Origin: Paulinella micropora
Lineage: Eukaryota > Cercozoa > Imbricatea > Euglyphida
Assembly: GCA_009731375.1 (NCBI GenBank)
Contig: BJOX01000187.1
Span: forward strand, 19,499 to 49,340
Direction of reading: 5' to 3'
DNA length: 29,842 nucleotides
Positions 19,807 through 27,807 of the stretch are shown here, one piece after another. The notes beneath the pieces are model-generated. The model made no database searches and had not been told where the DNA came from. It saw nothing but the letters and a program-made list of their open reading frames with translations. How positions within the stretch are numbered: position 1 is the stretch's first letter; every line of letters begins with the position of its first letter. A program made the translations under genes and the position numbers.

Positions 19807-22249
19807 TTATTCATCGTCATTGTCGTCGTCAAAAGTCCATTCATTATCGCCATAAATAACCTTCCATCGATTTTTACATTCTTCTAAAGTTAGTAAATCT
19901 GCACATCTAATTCTTATACCCTCTTCCATCGTTTTTTTCTTTTCTACCACATCTGGCATCAGTTTTCTTAAATTAGTCCAGAAACTGACCCGTGAAGTGT
20001 GCGGATCATTCGCATTTGCTTTATATACATCATACAATGCTTCTTTTGAAACCTCTTTACCAAAACGAATTTCTGGAAATTCTTTTGTAATATATCCTAA
20101 GTTTAAGCAATCCAACCACCACTTTCTTAATTTTGAAAGAGATTTTACTTTTTGTTCTCGCAGTCCCTTTGTAATGATTGTTTCGCGGTCGTTAAAATCG
20201 CTGAGGTCTCTTTCAAGAAACTTCGCCAGTCGTTGCCTGTCAATAGATCTAATATCTGTAATCACTTTTCTCTTTTCGTCTGGTTTCATAAGTGCTAATT
20301 CATCAGAAACTTCAAGGACTAGCCATCGTTGCTGTGGTTCCCGCTGGCACTACCCACTCTTCGTTTGAAGCAAGGACCAAGAATAACATATTTTCTAATG
20401 TTAGATTTGGTAAATATTTTTGTTTAAGAGTGAGTGTGTTTTCTAATACAAGTTTCTTAATTGTTCCCGCTCGTTCTTTATCACCACCCCATACCATCTC
20501 GTCCATAAATACTACAATTGCTTTTGCGAGTTGCGCATTAAAATCACCTAATATTTCTTTAACATCGGACGGCTGGAAATAATAATCAGCACCGATTATG
20601 TCTTTGAATATTTCAAGAATAATTCCCTTACCTGCTCGTTCAGTGCTTGTCAAAACTAATGATAAATGTAGTTTTTGCCACGGCTTTTGATAAATGCTCG
20701 CGAACATATCAAGCACCTTTTTATATATGTCCTGCCTTCCTCCACACCATTTGTTTAAGATATGTTGAAAGAATGCTTCATTTTTTTCTTCTTCTGCCGT
20801 GAATGATTTCACGTCTTCTAATGTGTCCGCGGGGATTTCAAACCCCTTAAACAAGTTATAAAAACCTTGTTTGTCGTTATCAAAGTATGCATGAGGATCA
20901 AAGATTACATCATTCACTTTTCGCACTTTCGGGTGTGTATTCCACATTTTATACAAATCAACAACGTTCAATGTGGCGGGGTTTTTGCCTAGTGCTATCC
21001 AGTCCTCCTTTGATAAATTAGTTTTAATTCTTTTGTTTTTGAAGAATGATTCCATTGCTGATTCCGTCTTGTAGCTGAACACCTGTTTACCTTTGGAATC
21101 AAAATATTCTTCAATTATAGTTGGCTTTGCTAAGTTAGTAAAAGTGTATGATTTATTCATCCAAGCCAAAGCAGTATCTAGCAACTCTGTGAATTTTTCT
21201 AAATTATTACATTCGCAGGCAAATCGTCGCAAATCTTCAATCGTGTTGATATTATGGACGATAAGGGGAGATAGTTCGTAAATTTTTATAGTTTTGCCTT
21301 CGCAATTACTATCGTGGCAATAGAAATATAACCCATCTCTTCTCCATACTACATAACCATTGTCGCTGTCATTTTCTTCTCCGTTTATGATACACGTTCG
21401 TGTCCCCTTGGTTCTTAAAACAAATATTCTGTGCTTTTTTTCAACAATTTCTACATTTGGTATTTTGCTGAGTATAATTTCGTGTATTTCTTCCAATGTG
21501 ATATGTTGATATCGTTTCAAAGTTGTATATTCGGGAATTCTGATATTGTAAAATGTATCGTCATCGGGTCGCATAATCAAATAATCGTCTATTTCTACAT
21601 CTTGTAGGAGTTTCAAGGTGTTTGTTTTTGGTGTGTATGAATACGGAAGCAAAAAACGATCACTGCCATCTTTATGAGAGTAGATAGTGCGAAAAGCCCT
21701 GTTTTTGTTATACACAGAAATATCAAGTATGGTGCGCAACTCAATATTCTTGTCGGCTCGTTCAAATGTGAAACCGAGGTCGGGGTAATCTTTTTCAATC
21801 ACCACTTCCACATACTTCCAAAACTCTTTTTGTGTTTCGCAGTTTCAACACCAAGCCATTATCGTAAGAAAAATGGCACGACATTTTACCATTCGTACTC
21901 GCATCCAAGTATTTTTGCTTTTTTTAGGATTATACTTCAAACCCACATTAGCAAATACATTTTCCATAAGTGTATTCCACCGCTCATACATTTTTTCTCG
22001 TGAGATTGATAATTCATCGCCATCAATGTCGGCAAACATTCGCTGGGGTTTGTTTTCCATTAATACTTCATAGTATTGTCTCTGTTCATTGGGCGTTTTT
22101 TCAATCAATTCAACGAAATCCTCTTGGTATGACATAGTGGTGAATTGTTTGTTCCCCCACTTAATAAGGACCGCGTCCTGCGGTTTCTCTCTCAGTGCTT
22201 CTTCTTGTTTCCAATACCATTGCTCATTGGTCAGTGTCGGTGCGGTCAT
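19807..22249 (-). pseudogene. PrimPol / D5-type primase-helicase, copy 1
   Basis: This is a fused replication protein of about 810 codons. The N-terminal archaeo-eukaryotic primase has PQRMFADIDGDE with the metal-binding Asp pair, SCHF-type motif II (here out of frame) and ILDISVYNKNRAFRTIYS. A UL52/PrimPol-like zinc motif follows (YFYCHDSNCEG). The SF3/D5 helicase has STERAGKG (Walker A), VVFMDEM (Walker B) and LVLASNE (motif C); an acidic tail ends the gene. The frame is lost by an indel at about 21905-21920 and regained by a second at about 21850, with a stop between. A 2-base loss at about 20331-20335 separates the last 160 codons. It lies behind the zinc-cluster gene, as in copy 2. Related proteins replicate virophage, polinton-like and giant-virus DNA. 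Confidence 0.85.
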
Positions 22250-22310
22250 GTTATATAGTCGCTCAGATTTTTTAATAAAAATAAATTAATTATTCTATAT
22301 ATCCATATAA
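22250..22310 (-). promoter_or_regulatory. conserved upstream region of primase-helicase copy 1
   Basis: The minus strand reads ATATGGATATATAGAATAAT, then an AT run, then GAGCGACTATATAAC directly before the ATG. The same arrangement precedes copy 2 (27745-27807). TATATA touching the start codon suggests a very short 5' leader. Confidence 0.55.
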
Positions 22311-22354
22311 CAGTATCCTTAGAAGGTAATTATAATTTTTTATACATCGTTATA

Positions 22355-22518
22355 CAAAAAAAAAAAANNNNNNNNNNNNNNNNNNNNNNNNNNNNNNNNN
22401 NNNNNNNNNNNNNNNNNNNNNNNNNNNNNNNNNNNNNNNNNNNNNNNNNNNNNNNNNNNNNNNNNNNNNNNNNNNNNNNNNNNNNNNNNNNNNNNNNNNN
22501 NNNNNNNNNNNNNNNNNN

Positions 22519-22559
<41 letters not shown>

Positions 22560-22560
22560 A

Positions 22561-22606
<46 letters not shown>
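22355..22606. other. poly-A tracts around an assembly gap (151 N)
   Basis: N runs from 22368 to 22518. It is flanked by A tracts on the left (from 22355) and by two long A runs on the right (22519-22551, 22565-22606) with TTTTAAAATTTTTT between them. The matching place in the right arm (27670-27760) has no such A run, so this is a local expansion or an assembly problem. Confidence 0.95.
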
Positions 22607-22610
<4 letters not shown>

Positions 22611-22614
22611 TTTT

Positions 22615-23135
22615 TTACTTATTCAAGCACTTGCATTTAATAAATCCTTTAAATTCCCCACAAAATTCGCAATACTTTAATTTCTTTATGAGGCAGGTCT
22701 TATGATAATACTTGTCTCTGTTCGGATATTTTTCTACTACCTTTTTCGGAATTGCCCTATTGCTATTACAATAACAACAAAATTTAATGTTCGGATTGTC
22801 AAGGGTCCGAATAAGCAATGACAGGTCTTCGTTCATTTTATCGTTCTTACTATGATCGCTTGATACATTCAGATCCCAGCACCATTTCGTTTCCATTTTT
22901 TACATTTTTTACAATGTAGTTCTTTGTAATCTCGTGCGAACAAAAACAATATTGTTCTTCCCCGTTCTCTATACTTCCCACAAGTTTCCAGTCGTTCGTG
23001 TTCCACTTTCCATCGGGCGATATAAACGAAACGGCATTGACCAGATTTAGAAAATAACTTCCACTTACATAATCTAAATGAAGTCTTAGGTCGTCATATA
23101 TATGTCCAATACGATCGGCGGTGAGAGGTGTCCAT
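22615..23135 (-). pseudogene. zinc-cluster viral protein, copy 1, broken
   Basis: This is homologous over its length to the intact gene at 27157-27669. It starts at ATG 23133-23135 with the same first 12 residues, then an insertion near 23095 shifts the frame. The CxCSHEI and GSECIKR motifs are still readable in a second frame up to a TAG at about 22860. The last part, with KFCCYCNSNRAIPKKV and the CEFCG / KCKC pairs, is open to the stop at 22615-22617. It lies upstream of the primase-helicase on the same strand, as in the right arm. Conserved residues between the lesions suggest that it was functional until recently. Confidence 0.8.
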
Positions 23136-23184
23136 GGTTTATATAATAGTATATATATTTTTATATGAGAAAATATAAAATAAA

Positions 23185-23222
23185 TTATATATTATTTAAC
23201 ATATCATTACGAAAAGCGGCAT
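23185..23222 (-). pseudogene. deletion remnant of the small basic gene
   Basis: ATGCC at 23218-23222 is joined directly to the last codons of the gene found intact at 26888-27115 (GCTTTTCG... to the equivalent TAA). About 190 bases of coding sequence (equivalent to 26893-27082) are gone, while the upstream TATATATAAG region and the downstream spacer are conserved on both sides. Confidence 0.75.
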
Positions 23223-23478
23223 TATGTCCCTTATATATATAATTATATTATTTTAATTATTTTAAATTATAAATCTTATTAAACCCGATATTCTTCTTAA
23301 ATGTTGTTAAAAACCACACGGACAGCCGTTGTTAATTATAGCAATCTGAGACGAAATGTTTTTGTTTGTATTAATTGACGGCCAAGGTCCAAGTCCAATA
23401 CCCCCGCGCCAGAAAATATATTTTCTCTATTGTATAAAAACGGGATAGGAATTTTTTTCTTTCTATTTCTTAATAAAA

Positions 23479-23614
23479 GGTTGGACAACTTGGACAAGTT
23501 AAAAAATAGATAATGATGAGAAGAAAAATATAATAAATATTGAAATTTAATACTTAAAAAGTGTCAGACCTTATAAAAAATCGCTTGGCCGTGTCCGACC
23601 ATGGAGTTGGACAC
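23479..23614. promoter_or_regulatory. GGTTGGACA-type motif cluster, left arm
   Basis: The cluster holds AAGGTTGGACAACTTGGACA (23478-23497), GTGTCAGACC (23561-23570), and the hairpin GTGTCCGACC-ATGG-AGTTGGACAC (23591-23614). The same motif family appears in the right arm (26498-26790). It could be a replication origin, a protein-binding array or a bidirectional regulatory region. Confidence 0.5.
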
Positions 23615-23702
23615 ATCACAAACAATATTATTTTCGTCTCACCTGCTCTTATATTCACTCATTGAATTATGTATTAAGTATATACAATGAATAGTATATA
23701 TA

Positions 23703-24035
23703 ATGAGTAATACCATAGAAGAAATAAAGGCTGTGTTTAGTCTCCCTGATCCAAGGAGGCAACGATATAGAGCAAAATATGTGGAAAATAATAAGGACAA
23801 AATTAAAGAGCATAAAAAAATATAGAGAAGCAAATAACGATACGATAAATAAACAACGAATGGATTATTATAAGAAAAATAAGGATAAGATCCAAGAGCA
23901 ACAAAAAAAAAATACAGAGAAATTAATAAAGTAATATTGGATAAATACAAAGGAGAATATCTCAAACAGATAGAGAAAGAGAAGCAAAAAAAAACGGATC
24001 CTAATATTGAATATTTAAAATCCCTCCAATTCTGA
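23703..24035 (+). pseudogene. Lys-rich helical protein, two homopolymer frameshifts
   Basis: ATG 23703 lies directly behind TATATATA. The protein would be about 110 codons. It begins MSNTIEEIKAVFSLPDPRRQ and continues with charged helical repeats of the type YYKKNKDKIQEQ. The frame breaks at the A7 run 23814-23820 and the A10 run 23903-23912; on each side the same repeat pattern goes on in another frame. It resembles the gene at 26888 (RNQERIKLLRKEKYEKQ) and Lys-rich YY..N..I repeat proteins seen in giant-virus-like genomes. Its role is unknown, perhaps nucleic-acid binding. Both lesions sit in homopolymers, so consensus error is as likely as decay. Confidence 0.6.
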
Positions 24036-24227
24036 TCATATCAGTAAAATAATATCGTTATGGCTGAGCCGGTGTCACCAATTTTTGTCAAAAAGGATTT
24101 TTTTTGCCGATCGTCCAAAGAGAAAAGCAAAAAGCAAAATTATTTTTTTCCCCTTACTCGCGTGGCTATCGCCCCCTCCCCCCACGAACTTCGTTCGTTG
24201 CCCCCCTCCCCCGTTTTTGTTTTTGAT

Positions 24228-24561
24228 GATCATTTATGTATATAGACCTGTCCATTCGTGTATTAAACACAAGCACAGAAACACAGAAAAACACACACAG
24301 GAAGACAGGAAACACACGCAGGAAGCACAAAACATACCTTTGTTTTACAAAAATACGGCAAACTAAGCAGACTAAGGAAGATTTAGACAAAATAACGACA
24401 AAAACCATATAAGAAGGAAGACAGGAAACACACACAGGAAGCACAAAACATACCTTTGTTTTACAAAAATACGACAAACTAAGCAGACTAAGGAAGATTT
24501 AGACAAAATAACGACTAAAAATACGACAAACGAATGGACAGGTCTATATACATAAATGATC
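24228..24561. mobile_element. MITE-like element with 32-base perfect inverted ends
   Basis: GATCATTTATGTATATAGAC and 12 more bases (24228-24259) are repeated in exact reverse complement at 24530-24561. Between them lies a direct duplication of about 105-115 bases (24301-24415 and 24417-24521) containing ACATACCTTTGTTTTACAAA. There is no open frame of note. It is 334 bases, with no clear target-site duplication visible. It fits a non-autonomous DNA transposon or a viral terminal repeat scrap. Confidence 0.7.
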
Positions 24562-24598
<37 letters not shown>

Positions 24599-24782
24599 GA
24601 TCATTTATGTTGGATAGACATGTCTATGTTGTATATTATAAAACAAGCATTAGAAACATAAAAAACCAACATAGGACACAACAAAAACAGACATTCAAAT
24701 ATATCAAAAACATAACTTTGTTTTACAAAAAACGACAAACTGAGCACAATAAGAGAGATTTAGACAAAATAACGACAAAAAC
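24599..24782 (+). mobile_element. second, diverged copy of the MITE-like element, cut by a gap
   Basis: This starts with GATCATTTATGT like 24228 and follows with similar but diverged DNA, including TTTGTTTTACAAAAAACGAC and the GATTTAGACAAAATAACGAC end shared with the internal repeats of the first copy. It runs into N at 24783. An (AT)n tract (24561-24598) separates the two copies. Confidence 0.6.
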
Positions 24783-24919
24783 NNNNNNNNNNNNNNNNNN
24801 NNNNNNNNNNNNNNNNNNNNNNNNNNNNNNNNNNNNNNNNNNNNNNNNNNNNNNNNNNNNNNNNNNNNNNNNNNNNNNNNNNNNNNNNNNNNNNNNNNNN
24901 NNNNNNNNNNNNNNNNNNN
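24783..24919. other. assembly gap (137 N)
   Basis: All bases are N, followed by a 12-base G run (24924-24936). It falls inside the second MITE-like copy, so the collapse is probably repeat-driven. Confidence 0.99.
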
Positions 24920-24982
24920 GTGAAGGGGGGGGGGGGGTGATTACACAACAGGAAACACCAAGTCATTTAATAAAAAATGATT

Positions 24983-25488
24983 TTAGTAAATTGGGACAAG
25001 CCAATTAATGATGTCTTCGTTGCCATCAATTTTCTTCGTAAAGGCAGAGATAGAGGAAAAGATAAAAATTTCCTCCCCCTCTTCTCCCTCCTCCCCAACC
25101 TTGAGGGAGGCAAGAAAGTAAGTTTTTTTTCTTGGTGCTCTCATGGTTCTGTCAATTGGAACCCAAGCAAAGAGATAATTTTCATCTCTTTCACTCTCCC
25201 TACCACGGCGAGTATAATACTTGACGTCATTTTTCATGACATCAAAACCATTACCCACACTTAGCGCGACAAACCCAGCAGGCACGCGAATGAACTGCGC
25301 GTTTTTATTATCAGTGGGGGCTTTTTTTTCAACATCCGCCCAAGTCTTCCAGATTCCTACAACCACATTCATTCATAAAAAGAGAAATGATAGAGATAGG
25401 ACTTACCAGCAGGGGCAGGGGCAGGGGCAGGGGCAGGATTGATGTTCATCCCGCCAACGCCATCAACCAATTCTTCAGGCTCTCCCAT
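24983..25488 (-). CDS. unrecognised protein with a 50-base intron
   Basis: Exon 1 is 25407-25488 (ATG 25486-25488) and exon 2 is 24983-25356. The intron 25357-25406 has donor GCTG|GTAAGT and acceptor TTGTAG|GA, and phase 1 is kept. The product is 151 residues. It starts MGEPEELVDGVGG, then a Pro-Ala repeat made by a GGGGCA tandem (about 25411-25436), then GIWKTWADVEKKAP and NAQFIRVPAGFVALSVGNGF. There is no signal peptide or membrane segment and no family I recognise. The PA-rich linker between a short acidic head and a folded part is typical of flexible virion or adaptor proteins, but that is only a guess. It lies in the spacer between the two primase arms, on the minus strand. Confidence 0.6.
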
Positions 25489-25491
25489 AGT

Positions 25492-25523
25492 CTATTACAC
25501 ACACCAAAAAGCATGTGTAATAG
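25492..25523. promoter_or_regulatory. 10-bp stem-loop just before the start codon
   Basis: CTATTACACA (25492-25501) pairs perfectly with TGTGTAATAG (25514-25523) around a 12-base loop. It lies 3 bases upstream of the minus-strand ATG at 25488. It may be a transcription end hairpin of the upstream gene, as used by some protist-infecting viruses, or a leader structure. Confidence 0.55.
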
Positions 25524-25543
25524 AAATTTCTTTGAATGAGAGC

Positions 25544-25557
25544 GGGGTTTAAACCCC
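25544..25557. terminator. 14-base perfect palindrome
   Basis: GGGGTTTAAACCCC lies between the minus-strand gene ending at 25624 and the gene starting at 25488. It could end transcription of the former. No experimental model is available for this system. Confidence 0.35.
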
Positions 25558-25623
25558 TTGGTTTTGAAAAAAACCATTTTGTTGTTTCGGTTAACTCCAA
25601 AACAACATACACGCAAAGTCTTT

Positions 25624-26159
25624 TTATTCCGAGTTGCTATCAGCATTCTCGGTTCTATAGACTCTGTACATGTTTCTATCGTTTTTAACACTAATAACGC
25701 TATTAATATTATCATTTACACATTCATCAATACCATCACTAGAATATTTGTTAAACGAAGCATTAAACGATAAATGTTCGTTCTCAATACCAGCGATAAT
25801 ATTATTCATTACAATAGCGGAAAGTTGGCCACGATTATCTTTTTTCCATCTATAGAAATTATCCCGTTCTTTGTTTATTTTTTTTCCAATTTCTTTTTTC
25901 TCAAGCGAATAAGTTGATCCTCCTCTACTTCATTATTTTCAATACTCAATCGTTGCAACATCTCATTAATAGCATCAACCTTGACCATGTCAGGCTGTTT
26001 CTTTTCAACGAGACGCGCAATTTCTTTATCTGCCTTTGAGATTCTTTCTTCGCATATTATTTTATCTTTCTTGAGTCGCTCCTTTCCTACTTTTCGTATT
26101 TCAAAATCCTCAATCCAATAATCTTTAGTTTTATTTTCTCGCGGAATTAAGGCTTCCAT
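25624..26159 (-). pseudogene. unrecognised coiled-coil protein, one frameshift
   Basis: ATG 26157-26159 begins MEALIPRENKTKDYWIEDFE. Residues 25-90 are a strongly charged helical region (ERISKADKEIARLVEKKQPD) suited to a coiled coil. The frame stops at 25875 after an A8 run (minus strand, about 25879-25886). Beyond that run another frame goes on without a break to 25624-25626 (WKKDNRGQLSAIVMNNIIAG onward). Total is about 178 residues if the run length is wrong by one. The C-terminal part is acidic and Asn-rich. No family is recognised. Confidence 0.55.
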
Positions 26160-26497
26160 TGAAAACCTGTCCAGTCAGGATTCTGATTTTCTGATTTTGG
26201 TCTAAAGTCGGCTAGTCAGGATTCTGACTGGCTGACGCAAAGACATATTCACGAAAAAAGAATTTTCTAGAATAAGTCTATTTTTTCTAAATACTTCAAA
26301 TACTTTATTTTTCAACAAATTGGCAGACGGAGTGCGATATGTTAAATGGTTAGTAAGCACGATGTTGAAAAATTGGTCGCCAGTTCAACTCTGGTTGATG
26401 ATTTTACATATACTGCCTCGTCTATTTTTTTTTGCCATAATGATTTTTTTTGGTGAATATAAGAGCAGGGCGAGTGATAATACCTTCTCCTGTTGCT
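26160..26497. other. intergenic spacer with small repeats and a tRNA-like stretch
   Basis: AGTCAGGATTCTGA occurs at about 26173 and 26214; the second copy is part of a hairpin AGTCAG-GATT-CTGACT. At about 26330-26400 there is a tRNA-like order: a D-arm-like segment with GGTTAG, a TTGAAAA anticodon-loop-like segment and a T-arm GCCAG-TTCAACT-CTGGT. No matching acceptor stem is found, so I do not call a tRNA. Confidence 0.4.
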
Positions 26498-26790
26498 GTC
26501 CGACCTTAAGGTTGGCAGTGTCCGACCCTATTTTTTAAAGGTTGGACACTTTTTCATAGTTAAATTTCAATATTTATTATACAATTCTTCTTCGTATTAA
26601 CTTTTTTTTATAGTGTCCAACCTGTCCGACCTTTTATTAAAAAAAGTAAATTTTTCTTCCTGTCCCCTTTTGTCTAATAGACCTTTAAAAGTTTCTAAAA
26701 AAAAAGGTTGGACTCGGACACCTTGGACACGATTAATACTAAGACGAATTTGTCTCTCTTGAGTGCTTAATACTACTCTCAGGTGTCCAA
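26498..26790. promoter_or_regulatory. GGTTGGACA-type motif cluster, right arm
   Basis: Sites in both orientations: GTCCGACCTTAAGGTTGGCA (26498-26517, itself a palindrome), GTGTCCGACC (26519-26528), AAGGTTGGACAC (26538-26549), GTGTCCAACCTGTCCGACC (26613-26631), GGTTGGACTCGGACACC (26706-26722), TTGGACAC (26723-26730) and GGTGTCCAAG (26782-26791). Part of this DNA is homologous in reverse complement to 23440-23600. Confidence 0.55.
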
Positions 26791-26887
26791 GTGGAAATAG
26801 CGACGTTTTCGCAGTTTTGAAGACAGGTGGGGGGATTTCTATTTAAAATAATTAAAATAATATAATTATATATATAAGAGACACATA

Positions 26888-27115
26888 ATGCCAAGGACAC
26901 CTCAATTTACCAAGGAAGAAATCGTTCAACGGAGAAGGGAAAGAGCAAAAGCGTTTTTGAAAGCCAATCCTGATAAGAATAGGGAAAACGCGAAGGCATA
27001 CTATTATAGGAATCAAGAGAGAATAAAATTATTGCGGAAGGAGAAATACGAAAAACAAAAAGCCGAATTGCTTGAATTAAGGGCTTTTCGCAATAGTATG
27101 TTAAACAATATATAA
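26888..27115 (+). CDS. small basic helical protein
   Basis: 75 residues, intact. ATG 26888 lies behind TATATATATAAGAGACACATA. The sequence is rich in Arg/Lys/Glu and helical: KEEIVQRRRERAKAFLKANP, then YYYRNQERIKLLRKEKYEKQ. The pattern N..R.KAYY..N.E.IK resembles Lys-rich repeat proteins of giant-virus-like genomes and the gene at 23703. Nucleic-acid binding is likely from composition but not shown. In the left arm the same gene is reduced to its first and last codons. It is followed after 41 bases by the zinc-cluster gene. Confidence 0.65.
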   Translation: MPRTPQFTKEEIVQRRRERAKAFLKANPDKNRENAKAYYYRNQERIKLLRKEKYEKQKAELLELRAFRNSMLNNI

Positions 27116-27156
27116 TTTATTTTATATATAAAAATATATACACTATTATATAAACC

Positions 27157-27669
27157 ATGGACACCTCTCACCGCCGATCGTATTGGACGTATGAAGACTT
27201 ACAACTCCATTTGGATTACGTGAATGGAGGTTATTTTCTAAATCTAGTCAATGCTGTTTCGTTTCTATCACCCGATGGAAAGTGGAACACGGCCGACTGG
27301 AAACTTATGGAAAGTATAGAAAAAGGAGAAGAACAATATTGTTGTTGCTCACACGAGATTACAAAGAATTACATCATAAAAAATGTAAAAAACGGGAGTG
27401 AAATGGTGCTAGGCTCTGAATGTATCAAGAGGTTTAAGAACGATAAAATGAACGAAGACCTGTCATTGCTCATCCGCACCCTTGACAATCCAAACATTAA
27501 ATTTTGTTGTTATTGTGATAGCAATAGGGCAATTCCTAAAAAGGTAGTAGAAAAATATCCGAACAGGGACAAGTATTATCACAAAGCCTGCTTAATAAAT
27601 AGATTGAAGCATTGCGAACATTGTGGGCAATTCAAAGGATTTAGTAAATGTGGGTGTTTGAATAAGTAA
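27157..27669 (+). CDS. zinc-cluster protein, copy 2
   Basis: 170 residues, intact. ATG 27157 lies behind TATATAAACC. The middle has QYCCCSHEITKNYIIKN followed by MVLGSECIKRF; this CxCSHxI...Y.I.N...GSxCI.RF module recurs in proteins of large and small protist DNA viruses and is probably zinc-binding. The C-terminus has a second cluster: KFCCYCDSNR, YYHKACL, CEHCG and KCGC. A helicase or nuclease motif is absent, so an adaptor or regulatory role is possible. It lies 138 bases upstream of the primase-helicase on the same strand, and the order is conserved in the left arm. It is better preserved than copy 1. Confidence 0.75.
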   Translation: MDTSHRRSYWTYEDLQLHLDYVNGGYFLNLVNAVSFLSPDGKWNTADWKLMESIEKGEEQYCCCSHEITKNYIIKNVKNGSEMVLGSECIKRFKNDKMNEDLSLLIRTLDNPNIKFCCYCDSNRAIPKKVVEKYPNRDKYYHKACLINRLKHCEHCGQFKGFSKCGCLNK

Positions 27670-27744
27670 GAAAAGAAACAAGTTGTTTTTTTGTCATAAC
27701 GAGATATAAAAAATTATAATTTCCTGTTAAGGACAACACCATAT

Positions 27745-27807
27745 GGATATATGGATATATAGAATAATTAATTTATTTTTATAAAAATATCCGAGCGACT
27801 ATATAAC
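27745..27807 (+). promoter_or_regulatory. conserved promoter-like region of primase-helicase copy 2
   Basis: Contains ATATGGATATATAGAATAAT, an AT run and GAGCGACTATATAAC ending at the ATG. It is almost the same as the region before copy 1, although the surrounding spacer has diverged, so selection may act on it. Confidence 0.55.

Larger units (their letters stand above)
19807..23640 (-). repeat. left arm of the large viral inverted repeat
   Basis: In reverse complement this arm has the same order as 26490-29842: motif cluster, small basic gene (remnant), zinc-cluster gene, primase-helicase. The arms are diverged, with many synonymous changes, a 190-base deletion and different frameshifts, so they are not an assembly mirror image. 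Confidence 0.85.

Noticed and set aside
23639-23965. Hydrophobic, apparently multi-pass membrane protein on the minus strand
   Set aside because: It is the complement of the Lys/Asn-rich gene at 23703-24035; AAA/AAT codons read as Phe/Ile/Leu on the other strand.
26325-26405. Functional tRNA-Phe
   Set aside because: No acceptor stem complementary to the bases after the T-arm, and the anticodon stem is weak.
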